Part shown: one piece after another, positions 17,914 through 27,250 of the stretch
Layout of the letters: each line of letters begins with the position of its first letter
How positions within the stretch are numbered: the first letter of the stretch is position 1
Source: Alphaproteobacteria bacterium
Lineage (GTDB): Bacteria; Pseudomonadota; Alphaproteobacteria; CALKHQ01
Direction of reading: 5' to 3'
Assembly: GCA_041396705.1 (NCBI GenBank)
Contig: JAWKYB010000017.1
Span: forward strand, 1 to 64,000
DNA: 64,000 nucleotides
Position numbers and translations under genes: made by a program
The notes under the pieces: model-generated
What the model saw: the letters and a program-made list of their open reading frames with translations, nothing else
Databases searched by the model: none
What the model was told of the DNA's origin: nothing

Positions 17914-18366
17914 ATGCGCACGTTCGATCTTTCCCCGCTTTTCCGCTCGACCATCGGTTTCGACCGCCTGTCCCGTCTGCTGGACGCGGCCCAGGACCAG
18001 AGCGCGAGCTATCCGCCCTACAACATCGAGAAGACCGGCGAGAACGCCTATCAGATCTCGATGGCCGTGGCCGGCTTTTCGCCCGACGAGCTGACGATCA
18101 CCGTCCAGGACCGCAGCCTGGTGGTGAAGGGCAAGTCCGCCATCGAGGAGGGCGAGCGCGCCTATCTGCATCGCGGCATCGCGACCCGCGCCTTCGAGCG
18201 CCGCTTCGATCTGGCCGACGACATCCAGGTCGGCGAGGCCAAGCTGGAGCACGGCATGCTGCATGTGGCGCTGGAGCGGGTGGTTCCCGAGGAGAAGAAG
18301 CCCCGGACCATCCAGATCCGCAACGGCGAGGCTGCCGAGCGCGTGATCGAGCAGAAGGCCGCCTGA
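17914..18366 (+). CDS. Hsp20/IbpA-type small heat-shock protein
   Basis: 150 residues from ATG 17914. The N-terminal MRTFDLSPLFRSTIGFDRL and YPPYNIEK are typical of bacterial IbpA/HspA class proteins, and the alpha-crystallin domain spans about residues 35-125 (YQISMAVAGFSPDELTI, LVVKGKS, RAFERRFDLADDIQV, LEHGMLHVALERVVPEEKKP). Cytosolic ATP-independent holdase that oligomerises and binds unfolding proteins. Its own sigma-32 promoter and thermometer-like leader predict strong heat induction. Intact. Confidence 0.95.
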   Translation: MRTFDLSPLFRSTIGFDRLSRLLDAAQDQSASYPPYNIEKTGENAYQISMAVAGFSPDELTITVQDRSLVVKGKSAIEEGERAYLHRGIATRAFERRFDLADDIQVGEAKLEHGMLHVALERVVPEEKKPRTIQIRNGEAAERVIEQKAA

Positions 18367-18384
18367 CGCCTCGACGCCCATGCA

Positions 18385-18408
18385 GGTGCGGCCCGCGCGG
18401 GCCGCACC
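18385..18408. terminator. First hairpin after hsp20
   Basis: Perfect palindrome reading GGTGCGGCCCGC followed by GCGGGCCGCACC, starting about 20 bases after the hsp20 stop. No T-run; it probably stabilises the 3' end together with the next hairpin. Confidence 0.55.
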
Positions 18409-18420
18409 GGATATGACGCA

Positions 18421-18449
18421 GCCCCCGGCGCCCGGCGCCGGGGGCTTTT
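18421..18449 (+). terminator. Intrinsic terminator of hsp20
   Basis: GCCCCCGGCGCC and GGCGCCGGGGGC form a very strong stem with a minimal loop, followed by TTTT at 18446-18449. It is on the strand expected for hsp20 and ends before the convergent GST gene. Confidence 0.75.
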
Positions 18450-18461
18450 CGTTCGTGCGTC

Positions 18462-19139
18462 TCAGGCCGCCATCCGGCGGGCGAGCGCGCCGCCGCGGCC
18501 GGCCAGGAAGGCGTCCAGCCGCCGCGCATAGTCGGCGTCGACCGCGCCGCGCACCGACGGCCGCGCGGCCAGCGCCGCCCGCCAGCGCGCCACCTTCGGT
18601 TTGCCGTCGAGCACGGCGAAGCGGCCGATCCGCTCGAAGGCGTCGAAATAGCGGAACACCGGGCCGAAGGCGGCGTCGACCAGGCCGAAGCGGGCGCCGG
18701 CGAACCAGGGCCCGGCGCCGAGCGCGGCTTCGATCTGCGCGAACTGGCCCGCCAGCTTCGCATCTTCCGCGGCCAGAGCCGCCTCGTCCGCCGCGTTGTA
18801 GAAGCGCGCGATGCCGGCCAGTACCGCCGAGCCGAACTCGATCCAGCCGCGCGCCCGGGCGCGGTCCAGCGGATCGGCCGGGTGCAGCGGCCGCGGCCGG
18901 GTCTCCTCCAGATATTCCAGGATCGCGGCGGATTCGAACAGCACCGCCGCTGCGCCGTCGTCGCCCGCCACCTGCAGCAACGGCACCTTGCCCATCGGCG
19001 AGATGGCGACGAACCAGTCGGGCTTGGCCGAGAGGTCGATTGTGACGCGGTCGAACGCCACGCCCTTCTCGGCGAGCGCGATCGCGGCGCGCTGCACATA
19101 GGGGCACAGCGGGTGCGAGACCAGGGTCAGGCCAGTCAT
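18462..19139 (-). CDS. Glutathione S-transferase with N-terminal Cys motif
   Basis: 225 residues from ATG 19139. The thioredoxin-like domain starts LTLVSHPLCPYVQRAAIAL, with Cys in the CPYxxR position as in omega- and glutaredoxin-like GSTs, followed by SPMGKVPLLQV and ESAAILEYLEE for glutathione binding. The helical C-terminal domain begins near residue 90. Such GSTs usually reduce glutathionyl adducts. It diverges from a marR gene across about 105 bases carrying three identical-type palindromes, so it is probably controlled by that repressor. Confidence 0.92.
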   Translation of the reverse strand: MTGLTLVSHPLCPYVQRAAIALAEKGVAFDRVTIDLSAKPDWFVAISPMGKVPLLQVAGDDGAAAVLFESAAILEYLEETRPRPLHPADPLDRARARGWIEFGSAVLAGIARFYNAADEAALAAEDAKLAGQFAQIEAALGAGPWFAGARFGLVDAAFGPVFRYFDAFERIGRFAVLDGKPKVARWRAALAARPSVRGAVDADYARRLDAFLAGRGGALARRMAA

Positions 19140-19153
19140 GGTCGGTCCTTTCC

Positions 19154-19223
19154 ATGCAAGTGCATATAACTGCGGGCGAAATAGATGCATCTGCATGGAA
19201 TTTCAAGATTGATGCATCTGCAT
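19154..19223. promoter_or_regulatory. Three palindromic operators between GST and marR
   Basis: ATGCA-nn-TGCAT occurs three times: 19154-19165 (centre AG), 19185-19196 (centre TC) and 19212-19223 (centre TC), with start-to-start spacings of 31 and 27 bases. The first lies 15 bases before the GST start codon, the last 20 bases before the marR start. Identical palindromes in a divergent GST/marR control region are expected operators of the MarR repressor. Confidence 0.75.
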
Positions 19224-19243
19224 GAACCGTCTATGGCGGGGCC

Positions 19244-19696
19244 ATGGGCGACGGGACGGACGGCGGCGCGCGGGTCTCGCAGGCGACGATGACGGCCTGG
19301 GCCGATTTCGTGCGCGTCGGCCAGGCGGTGCTGGCGGCGGTGGAGGCGGACCTGAAGGCGGCGGGCTTTCCGCCGCTGGTCTGGTACGACGTATTGCTGG
19401 AGCTGGGCCGTGCCGGCGAGGCGGGGCTCCGGCCCGGCGCGCTGCAGCAGCGCATGCTGCTGGCACAGTACAACCTGTCGCGCCTGCTCGACCGGATGGC
19501 AAGGGACGGGTTGGTCGAACGCCGGCCCTGCGCGGACGATGCCCGCGGCCACAGCGTCCACGCCACCGCCGCCGGTCTCGCCCTGCGCCAGCGGATGTGG
19601 CCGGCCTATCGGGCCGCGGTCCAGGCCCGCTTCGCCGGCCGGTTCAGCGACATGGAGGCGGCGACGCTGTCGGCGCTGCTGGCGAAGCTGGGCTAA
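19244..19696 (+). CDS. MarR-family transcriptional regulator
   Basis: 150 residues from ATG 19244. Winged helix-turn-helix: PPLVWYDVLLELGRAGEAGL, LQQRMLLAQYNLSRLLDRMARDGLVERRP with the recognition helix, then the wing ADDARGHSVHAT, and a dimerising C-terminal helix. MarR proteins repress divergent genes and release DNA on binding phenolic or electrophilic ligands. The divergent Cys-type GST and the shared palindromes at 19154-19223 make the GST and marR itself the likely targets. Its last 4 bases overlap the end of the convergent thioesterase gene. Confidence 0.9.
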   Translation: MGDGTDGGARVSQATMTAWADFVRVGQAVLAAVEADLKAAGFPPLVWYDVLLELGRAGEAGLRPGALQQRMLLAQYNLSRLLDRMARDGLVERRPCADDARGHSVHATAAGLALRQRMWPAYRAAVQARFAGRFSDMEAATLSALLAKLG

Positions 19697-20130
19697 CCGG
19701 CCGCGATCTTTTCCATCTCGCGGCGAATCCGGTCCGGGATCGGCACCGGCCGCATCGAGGCGCGCTCGACGAAGACGTGGACGAAGAAGCCGAAGGCGGC
19801 CGGGTCGTCCTCGCCCTGCCGGAAGATGCCGATCTCGTAGGTGACGCTGGAGGTGCCGAGGCGCGCGATGCGCAGGCCGGCGTCGATGGTGGCGGGATGG
19901 GCGACCGACTTCAGGTAGCGGCAGCCGCTCTCGGCGCAGACGCCGATCACCGGGCCCTCGTCGACGTCAAGCCCGGCGATGCCGATCAGGAACTCGCTGA
20001 TCAGCGTGTCGAAATAGGCGTAGTAGACCACGTTGTTGACGTGGCCGTACTGGTCGTTGTCGATCCAGCGGGTCGGGATCGCCTGGAAGAAATGGAAGGC
20101 CTGCCGCGAGGGCGGGGCGGTGCGAGTCAC
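19693..20130 (-). CDS. Acyl-CoA thioesterase (4-hydroxybenzoyl-CoA type hot-dog fold)
   Basis: 145 residues from GTG 20130 after GGGAG. Hot-dog fold thioesterase: TRWIDNDQYGHVNNVVYYAYFDT holds the catalytic Asp and the HVNN motif of the FcbC/YbgC family. It hydrolyses acyl-CoA thioesters; the chain type is not predictable. The start codon overlaps the stop of the upstream hydrolase gene (GTGA), which indicates translational coupling and a joint role, perhaps ester or thioester breakdown. Confidence 0.9.
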   Translation of the reverse strand: MTRTAPPSRQAFHFFQAIPTRWIDNDQYGHVNNVVYYAYFDTLISEFLIGIAGLDVDEGPVIGVCAESGCRYLKSVAHPATIDAGLRIARLGTSSVTYEIGIFRQGEDDPAAFGFFVHVFVERASMRPVPIPDRIRREMEKIAAG

Positions 20131-20976
20131 GCGTGTGTCTCCCTGACTGTGGTGGCAGCGCCGTCGGCCGGCAGCGTGGCGACGAAGCCGGCGATGGCGG
20201 TGTGCACGGCGCGCGGCGCCTCCGCCATCGCCATATGGCCGCAGGCGGCGACGGCGACCGTCCGTGCGCCGGCAAAGCGGGCGGCGAGCGCCGTGCCGGC
20301 GGCCGGCGGCGTCATCCGGTCGGCGCCGCCGATCAGCACCAGCGCCGGGCAGGCGATGCGGTCCGCCATCGCACCGGCGGTGTCGCAGGCGTTGCAGGCG
20401 GCAAGGTCGGCGGTCAGCACGCCCGGCCCGGCCTCGCCGAGCATGCGGCGGGCGGCCATGCGCATGGCCGGCGTCGGCGAGGCTGCGTCCGGACGGATGG
20501 CGGCCGTCGCGGAACGCCCAGCGCGCGATCAGCGCCGCGGCCTCGGCCGGCGCGTCCGCTGCCGCCTGCAGCAGGCGGCCGTTGACCGGCATCGCCAGCC
20601 CGGCGCCGAGCAGCACCAGGCCAGCCGGCGGCGGCACCGCGGTCGCCGCGGCGTGCAGCGCGACCAGCGCACCCATCGAATGGCCGACCAGCACCGGCCG
20701 GTCCGGCCGCAGCCGTGCCACCAGCCGGTTGAGCCAGTCCGCCATCGCCGCGACCGTCGGCAGGGCCGGGCCGCCGGAGCCGCCGTGGCCGGGCAGGTCG
20801 ACCGCCAGCGTGGCGCGCCCGCCGGCCGCGCACAGCCGGGGCAGGTCGCCCCAGGCCTCGGCATTGAGACCGGCGCCATGGACGAACAGCAGCGTCGGTC
20901 CCGTGGCAGGGCCGAGCCGCTTGATCCGGACCGGCCGGTCGTCGAGGCGCACGCGCATGCCCCAGCCATGCCTCAT
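20127..20976 (-). pseudogene. Alpha/beta hydrolase, one frameshift
   Basis: Starts at ATG 20976 (or 20958). First part: LLFVHGAGLNAEAWGDL, VDLPGHGGSGG, the nucleophile elbow VGHSMGALVAL, LVLLGAGLAMPV. Near 20485 the frame changes and the rest continues as MRMAARRMLGEAGPGV, PALVLIGGADRMTPP (acidic residue of the triad) and ACGHMAMAEAP (catalytic His), stopping at 20127. A single indel would restore a complete hydrolase of about 282 residues. It overlaps the downstream thioesterase by four bases, so the two formed a coupled pair. Confidence 0.8.
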
Positions 20977-21083
20977 TCGCGTGCCACTGTCGATGTGATC
21001 GTGATCATGGGGCGGCGCCGGGCCGCGCATTGCGGCCGGCGCCGCTGCGGCCTAGATAGCTGGCAGGACATGCGGCGACGGCG

Positions 21084-21503
21084 ATGAAGAAGGCGACGAT
21101 CGGCTACACCCCGCGCTTCCGGCCCAGCCCGGTTTCGGCCTGGGTGCATGTGCCGACCGGCCCGGTGCCGGCCTGGCGCGATGCCGGCGCCTACAGTCCG
21201 CCGCTGCCCGGCCCGGTCGGCGGCCGCGGCTGGCCGGTGCTGGACGTGGAGGTCGACGGCGTCGCCCTGACCTTCTCCTCGCTGGCCGAACTCGACCATG
21301 TCATCGACGTGCTGTCGCGCAACCCGCTGCCGACCACGCGGCAACTGTCGGCCGCGCGCGGCAACGGCGCCGGCCCCAACGGCCACTGGCTCAGCCGGCT
21401 GCCGGCCAAGGCGAAGCCGGCCCGTTTCCGTGCCGTCCTGGTCGCCCGGCTGCGCAGGGCGCGCGACGCCTATGCCGCGGTCGCCCGCGTGGCGAAAGCC
21501 TGA
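21084..21503 (+). CDS. Conserved-looking protein of unknown function
   Basis: 139 residues, no signal peptide or membrane segment. It starts MKKATIGYTPRFRPSP, has a beta-rich middle (PVLDVEVDGVALTFSSLAELDHVIDVLSRNP) and a basic, Ala/Arg-rich C-terminal helix. I do not recognise the family. It lies 14 bases upstream of the P450 gene on the same strand, so the two are probably co-transcribed and it may support the P450 in some way. Confidence 0.7.
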   Translation: MKKATIGYTPRFRPSPVSAWVHVPTGPVPAWRDAGAYSPPLPGPVGGRGWPVLDVEVDGVALTFSSLAELDHVIDVLSRNPLPTTRQLSAARGNGAGPNGHWLSRLPAKAKPARFRAVLVARLRRARDAYAAVARVAKA

Positions 21504-21517
21504 GGAAAGGAACCCCG

Positions 21518-22903
21518 ATGCCGCTGGACAACATCCCCGTCGAGGCGCCGTTCGTGCCGTGGAGCCCGGAGCCGCCGGAACGCCCGATGCCGTTCCTGAA
21601 GGGGATAACCACCTTCCTGCGCAACCCGCTGGAGACCATCCCGGCGCTGGCCTATCGCGAGCCGATCGTCCATGCGCGCGGGGTGCGCGACGTGTTCTGG
21701 GTCTGCGACCCGTCCCTGGTCAAGGACGTGCTGCTCGACCGCCGCGAGCTGTTCCCGAAGGACCTGCTGGGCCGGCGGGTGCTCGGTCCGATCGTCGGCG
21801 ACGGCATCCTCACCGCCGAAGGCCAGTCCTGGCGCTGGCAGCGGCAGACGGTAGCGCCGCTGTTCCGCCACGCCGACCTGCTCGGCTATGTGCCGGCGAT
21901 GGTCGCGGGTGCCGACGTCGCCGTCGCCGCCTGGCGGGCGACGCCGCCCGGCACCCGCCACCAGGTCGATGCGGACATGACGCGGGCGACCTATCACGTC
22001 ATCTCCAACACCGTCCTGGCCGGCGGCGGCGACAAGGTGGGCGAGGCGCTGGGCGTCAAAGCCGAGCGCTACGGCCACGGCCTGCAATGGTCGCTGGCCT
22101 ATGCTGCGGTCGGGGTGCCGGAATGGGCGCCGCGGCCGCTGCGCCGGATGATGCGCAGGCGCGAGGCGCTGGTGCGCGGCGCGGTGCTGGAGATCGTGCG
22201 GCAGCGGCGGCAGGAGGCTGCGGGACCCGACGACCTGCTTGCCCGGCTGATGGCGGCGACCGAGCCCGACACCGGCCGCCGGATGACCGACGACGAGCTG
22301 ACCGACAACCTGCTGACCTTCCTGGTGGCCGGCCACGACACCACCGCCAAGGCGCTGGCCTGGACGCTGTACCTGCTGGCCCGTGCGCCGGCGTGGCAGC
22401 AGCGGGTGTTTGCCGAGGTCGCCGCCGTGGTCGGCGACGGCCCGGTCGCGGGCGACCACATCGACCGGCTGGCCGTCACCCGCCAGGTGCTGAAGGAATC
22501 GCTGCGGCTGTTCCCGTCGGTGCCGGTGATGACCCGGATGGCGGCCGAGGATGTCGAGCTGGGCGGCCGGCAGGTGCCGAAGGGCACCATCGTCGGCATC
22601 CCGATCTATGCCATCCACCGCCACCAGGCGCTGTGGGACCGGCCGGAGGCGTTCGACCCCGCCCGCTTCGCGCCGGAGCGCGAGAAGGCGCACGACCGCT
22701 ATCAGTTCATGCCGTTCGGCGGCGGCCCGCGGGTCTGCGTCGGCGGCGCCTTCGCCATGATCGAGGCGACGGCGATCCTGGCCAGCGTGGTCCGCGCCGC
22801 CCGCTTCGACTGGCCGCGCGGTCCCGACCCGGTGCCGCTGTCGCGCATCGTGCTGACCCCGAAGCACGGCATCCCGCTGAAGGTCACGCTGCGCGAGGCC
22901 TGA
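21518..22903 (+). CDS. Cytochrome P450
   Basis: 461 residues from ATG 21518 after AGGAAAGGAA. Heme-thiolate monooxygenase: the oxygen-binding I-helix motif AGHDTTAKALAW, the ExxR pair in KESLRLFP, and the heme loop FGGGPRVCVGGAF with the axial Cys at residue 407. No N-terminal anchor, so soluble as in other bacterial P450s; it needs a ferredoxin and reductase, not found nearby. Overall length and the strong AGHDTTA motif resemble CYP fatty-acid or terpenoid hydroxylases, but the substrate is unknown. An uncharacterised small gene precedes it in a likely operon. Confidence 0.95.
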   Translation: MPLDNIPVEAPFVPWSPEPPERPMPFLKGITTFLRNPLETIPALAYREPIVHARGVRDVFWVCDPSLVKDVLLDRRELFPKDLLGRRVLGPIVGDGILTAEGQSWRWQRQTVAPLFRHADLLGYVPAMVAGADVAVAAWRATPPGTRHQVDADMTRATYHVISNTVLAGGGDKVGEALGVKAERYGHGLQWSLAYAAVGVPEWAPRPLRRMMRRREALVRGAVLEIVRQRRQEAAGPDDLLARLMAATEPDTGRRMTDDELTDNLLTFLVAGHDTTAKALAWTLYLLARAPAWQQRVFAEVAAVVGDGPVAGDHIDRLAVTRQVLKESLRLFPSVPVMTRMAAEDVELGGRQVPKGTIVGIPIYAIHRHQALWDRPEAFDPARFAPEREKAHDRYQFMPFGGGPRVCVGGAFAMIEATAILASVVRAARFDWPRGPDPVPLSRIVLTPKHGIPLKVTLREA

Positions 22904-22969
22904 CGCCGCCGCATCGCGCGCAGTGCCCTGGCGACTGCCAAGCGACCGCCAGCACCCGTCCCCGCCGCT

Positions 22970-23006
22970 ATTGCGAGCCGCCGGCAGGCGGCGCGGCATT
23001 CCAGGG
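22970..23006. repeat. Possible dispersed palindromic repeat
   Basis: ATTGCGAG, then GCCGCC-GGCA-GGCGGC (22977-22992), then GCATTCCAGGGA resembles the dispersed ATTGCGAGnnnGCAATCCAGGG elements of proteobacteria. Found between the P450 and the transporter gene. The 198-base gap otherwise holds only another GC-rich inverted segment. Confidence 0.35.
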
Positions 23007-23101
23007 AGCGGCCCAACGGCCTGGCGGCGGCCCCGCTGGCGATTGTGGGGCACGGCGGCGGCGCGTAGGCTCGGCGCCTGTCAGGAGGCGCCGCCGGTCC
23101 A

Positions 23102-24004
23102 ATGCCCAACCCCTATCTGATGCTGGTCGTGCTCGGCGCGATCTGGGCGACGCGGCTGGGCGCGCTGAAATACGCGATCAACGCCGGCCTGCCGGCGCCG
23201 GTGACCATCCAGGTCGCGGTGCTCGGCATTGCCATCGGGCTGACCCTGGTCAACGCCCTGCGCGGCACCTGGCCGCCGCTGCGGCGCGACACCGTGCGGT
23301 TCTACCTGCTCAGCGGCCTGCTCGGCTTCATCTGCCCGTTCGGGCTGGAGGCGATCGTCGCCGCCAGGCTGCCGGTGTTCGTGCTGATCCTGATCGTAAC
23401 CACGGCGCCGGTGTGGACCATGCTGGTCGCCGCGGCGGTGGGGACCGAGCGGATCTCGGCCGTGCGCGCCACGGGCGTGGTGCTGGGCTTCGCCGCCGCC
23501 GGGCTGGTCGCCTTCGACAGCAGCGGCGGCGAGGGGCCGGGCGCGGTCGACCCGCTGTGGTGCCTGCTGGCGATGGCGATCCCGCTGTTCTATGCGGTCT
23601 ACACCGTGTTCGTCGCCTCGCGGTTCCCGCGCCGGCTGGACGCGGTGCAGGTGGCGCAGGGCCAGGCCATCATCGTGGCGCTGGCGGTGCTGGCGGCGCA
23701 GCCGTTCCAGGACTTCTGGAGCCGGATGGCTTTCAGCCCGGTGCAGGTGACCGCGGTCGGCTGGGTGGTCGCCGCCGAGGTGGTCGGGCTGATGATGTAT
23801 CTGAGCCTGGCCCGCGACCGCGGCGCCACCTTCGTCACCCAGGCCAACTACGTCGCGATCTGCATGGGCGCCGTGCTCGGCGCCTTCGTGTTCGGCGATC
23901 CGATCGGCTGGCTCAGCCTGCTGGGCGCCGTGCTGGTGGCGGTCGCGCTCAGGCTGGCGCGCGCGCCGGTGCCGGCGGCGGTGCCTACAGCGTCATCCGG
24001 TTGA
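23102..24004 (+). CDS. DMT/EamA-family transporter
   Basis: 300 residues with ten hydrophobic segments in two EamA repeats, starting LMLVVLGAIWATRLGALKYAI and ending LGAVLVAVALRL. These inner-membrane proteins export metabolites such as amino acids. The start motif usually reads AIWGTTF in the family; here it is AIWATRLG. The last 20 bases overlap the convergent FliN-like gene. Confidence 0.87.
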   Translation: MPNPYLMLVVLGAIWATRLGALKYAINAGLPAPVTIQVAVLGIAIGLTLVNALRGTWPPLRRDTVRFYLLSGLLGFICPFGLEAIVAARLPVFVLILIVTTAPVWTMLVAAAVGTERISAVRATGVVLGFAAAGLVAFDSSGGEGPGAVDPLWCLLAMAIPLFYAVYTVFVASRFPRRLDAVQVAQGQAIIVALAVLAAQPFQDFWSRMAFSPVQVTAVGWVVAAEVVGLMMYLSLARDRGATFVTQANYVAICMGAVLGAFVFGDPIGWLSLLGAVLVAVALRLARAPVPAAVPTASSG

Positions 24005-24224
24005 TGCTGACGGCGAGGCGGTCGTTGTTGACGATCAGCTCGCCCTCGGCGATTCGGCGACCCTTGACGAACAGCTTCACGTCGGCGTCGACGTTGCTGT
24101 CGAGCTCGATCACCGCGCCGCGGCCCATCTTCAACAGCTGGTGCACCGGCATCTGGGCCGTGCCGAGCAGGGCCTGGATCTCCATCGCGATGGTGCTGAT
24201 GGCGAGGTCGTCGTCGAGCTGCAT
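23985..24224 (-). CDS. Solitary FliN/SpoA-domain protein
   Basis: 79 residues forming one SpoA (FliM/FliN C-terminal) domain: LGTAQMPVHQLLKMGRGAVIELD, then VKLFVKGRRIAEGELIVNNDRLAVSI. FliN forms the cytoplasmic ring of the flagellar switch or of type III secretion. The N-terminal extension found in many FliN proteins is missing and no other flagellar genes are nearby, so this is an isolated paralogue. Start ATG 24224. Its 3' end overlaps the DMT transporter gene. Confidence 0.85.
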   Translation of the reverse strand: MQLDDDLAISTIAMEIQALLGTAQMPVHQLLKMGRGAVIELDSNVDADVKLFVKGRRIAEGELIVNNDRLAVSINRMTL

Positions 24225-24430
24225 GGTCGGGTGTCACCGCTGCCTGTGGTCTGCGCCCCGAGCGGGCGTGGCCGCACATTGGCAGGGTTACGGTTAAGCC
24301 CGGGTAAAGCGGCTGCGGCTTGCCGGGCGCGTCGTTGTAAGTTGCGGCGCCGGCGCGCGCGCCTATAGTGGGCGGCACCGATGGGCGTGCGACAGGGGAG
24401 CGTCGCGACGGCCGGAAGGGGGGATCGGCC

Positions 24431-27177
24431 ATGCGTGCCATCCAACTGTGCGCCGTGCTGCTGGCCGGGTGTCTGGCATCCGTGGGCGCAGCGGCGCAGA
24501 CGCCAGCCGACACCTGCGATGCGCTTGCCGGCTCCGGCCAGCCGCTGGCGGCCGAACGGCTGCTGGAAGCGGTCGAGGCCTGCAGCCAGGCGGTGCGCGA
24601 CAATCCCGGCGACGTGCGCCTGCTCGCCCACTACGCGCTGACGCTGGAGCTGTCCGGCGACATCGTCATGGCGACGCGGCTGTACGAATGGGCCGCCGGC
24701 GACGGCTACCAGCCCGCGGCGGCGGCGCTGGCGCGGCTGGCCGGCGCGCCGCCGCCGGACGACAGCGATGCCGTCGCCGATTCAGGCGCGGACCAGACGG
24801 CCGACACGGCGGCGACAGACACGCCAACGGCCGACACGCCGGCAGACCGGCTGGACCGCATCGCCGCGCTGCTGGAGCAGGCGCGGGGCCTGCTGCCGCG
24901 CGACAGCTTCGATCCGGCGGCCGTGGTCGCCGCGGTCGGCGGCGATCCCGACGATCTGACCGCCTGGGTTGCCGACAACACCGGGCTGGTGGCCTATCGC
25001 GGCCGGCTGCGCGGGCCGGTCGGCGTGCTGCTCGACCGCCGCGGCAACAGCCTCGACCGTGCGCTGCTGCTGGCCAATCTGCTCGAGGCGGCCGGCCGGC
25101 AGCCGGTGCTGGCCAATGCCGAGCTGAGCGCGGAAGAGGCCGGCCGGCTGTTCGATGCGCGGCGGGCGCCGCCGCCGCCGTCTGGCGACGGCCTGAGCCG
25201 GGCCGAGGCCCTGGCCGCGCTGGGTATCGACGCGGCTGGCGATCCGCTCGGGGTCGCGGCGGCGATGGAACGCGATGCGCGCGAGGCGGCGGACACGCGC
25301 ACCGCGCTGATGCAGCGCACCCGGCAGCAGGCCGACGCCCTGATGGCGCTGGTCGGCCCGGCGGCCGCGCCGTCCGCCGATGCGCGCGCCAGCGCCGTCG
25401 CGGCGCTGCGCGACCACTGGTGGGTGCGGCTGCGCACGGCGGACGGGTGGCAGGATCTGGACCCGAGCGGCGCCCAGCTTGCCGGCGGCGCGGTGCGCGA
25501 ACTGGCGCCGGCCGACCTGCCTGCCGACCTGTCGCAGCGGGTGACGGTCAGCGTTGTCGCCGCCTTCCGCGATGCCGACGGCGCACTGCGCCAGGAAACG
25601 CTGCTGAGCCGGGCGCTGGTTCCGGCGGAGCTGGCCGGCGTGCCGGTGACGCTGTGGCACGAGCCGCTCGGCCTGTCCGACCCGCTGTCGCTGCGGGCGG
25701 CGATGCCACGGTCATTGTCGCGGCGGTGCTGGCTGAACGGTCGTGGCAGCCGGTGCTGATGATCGGCGACGCGGTATTCGCCGACCGGATCGCCACGGTC
25801 GACGGCGGCTCGCTGTCGGGCGACGTCGACGGCATCGCCAGCGCGCGCGAGCCGCTGCAGACCTTCAGCAGTGGCATGGCCGGCCTGCTGTCCGGTCTGA
25901 ACGACACGATCGCCGGGCAGGCGGGCGGTGCGCAGGCGCCGGCCGACCTGGTCGGCGAATGGCTGGTCTTCCGCATCGAAGCGCCGGGCGGGCCGGCCGT
26001 GGAGCATCGGCGCGCGTTGTTCGACCTGGTCGGCACCGGACCCGCGACCGTCGCCATCGACGAGACGCTGCGCCGCCGGCGCACCGAGGGGCTGTTGGAG
26101 CAGGTCGAGATCGGGCTGTGGGGCGCCACGCCGTCGGTGCCGTTCGTCGCCGACGGGATCGCGCGCGAGGCGGCGACCCTGTTCGCCACGGTGGCCTACA
26201 TCGCCCGCGCCGGCGGGATCGATGCCGTGCCGGCGCTGGGCAGCCTGCCGCGGTCGCAGGCGCTGCTGCATGGCTTCGCCGCCGGGCGGGCCGGACTGGC
26301 CGGCGACGCCGAGCTGGTGGTCGACCGGCCGAACCTCGTGCTGCTGCGCCAGGGCCAGCGCCTGGCAACGTCCGGGTCTTCCGCCAGCTATGCCGCCTTC
26401 GACATCGTCGAGAACGGGATCGCCGCGGCGAGTGCCGACGCCGTCGCCGCCTTCGATGGGCGGCTGCGCCAGGGTGTGGCCGATACCGCGCTGGAATCGG
26501 CGCTGCTCGGCGCGCCGTCGCCGTCGCACAATGCCGCTGTCCTGTTCGCCGACGACATGGCGGCGGGCCGGGCCTGGGTGACGCTGTCGCGGCCCGGCGA
26601 CGAGGCCGCGATCGGCCTGCCGCCGGTCGTGGCGGCCGAGGTCGCCGCCGCCCTGCGGGCCGGCTATCTGGCGGTGGTGCCGCAGGCGCCGCCGCCGACC
26701 GGTGCGGTCGCCTGGTGGCGGGTCGACCCGGCCACCGGCACCACGCTGGGCATCGGCCCGACCGGCGCCGGCTCGGAGTTTGTCGAGTATCTGACCCTGC
26801 TCGGCAAAATCATCGGCTTCGCCGGCTGCACGGTCGGTGCCATCTCGGCCGCGGGTCATGTCGAGTCGACCGGCGGCGCCGTGGTGACGGGGGCCGCCTA
26901 TGCCTTCTGCATGCTGGGGATGGGACTGACCACGGTGGCGAGCCTGGCGCGCATCCTGTTCGTCACCACGCCGTTGACCGAGGCGGCAATCGCCGCCAAT
27001 GCCGCCGCCTGGGCCGGCGCGGATGCGATCGGCGGCCTGGTCGGCGCCGGCGTGGGGGCTTGGTGCCGGGGTCGGCCTCTGACCACGGAGCCGGCGGTTG
27101 TCGTGCGCGGTGCGATCCTGGCAGGACCGGAGGACGCGGTCGGCGAGAGTTGCTGCCGCCGGGGTTGGCCACAATAG
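24431..27177 (+). pseudogene. Large exported TPR/transglutaminase-like protein (paralogue A), one frameshift
   Basis: Starts ATG 24431 with a signal peptide (ending VGAAAQ). Residues 25-110 form a Sel1/TPR-like unit (LLEAVEACSQAVRDNPGD, LTLELSGDIVMATRLYEWAA), followed by a Thr/Asp linker and a region resembling the front of transglutaminase-like proteins (GNSLDRALLLANLLEAAGR, DHWWVRLRTADGWQDLDPS) but without an evident catalytic Cys. The frame changes at 25693-25701 (one base lost in GCGGGCGGC) and continues with VAAVLAERSWQPVLMIGDA, WLVFRIEAPGGPAVEHRRAL, the motif WWRVDPATGTTLGIG and one or two C-terminal membrane segments (VVTGAAYAFCMLGMGLTTVA). Restored length is about 915 residues. First of three co-directional genes and paralogous to the next one. 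Confidence 0.68.
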
Positions 27178-27250
27178 ATTGAGGCGCCGTCGGCGGGCCC
27201 TGGGCTCGGCGGTGCACGGCAAGACGAGGCGGCGGGGCGGGGTGAAAGCC

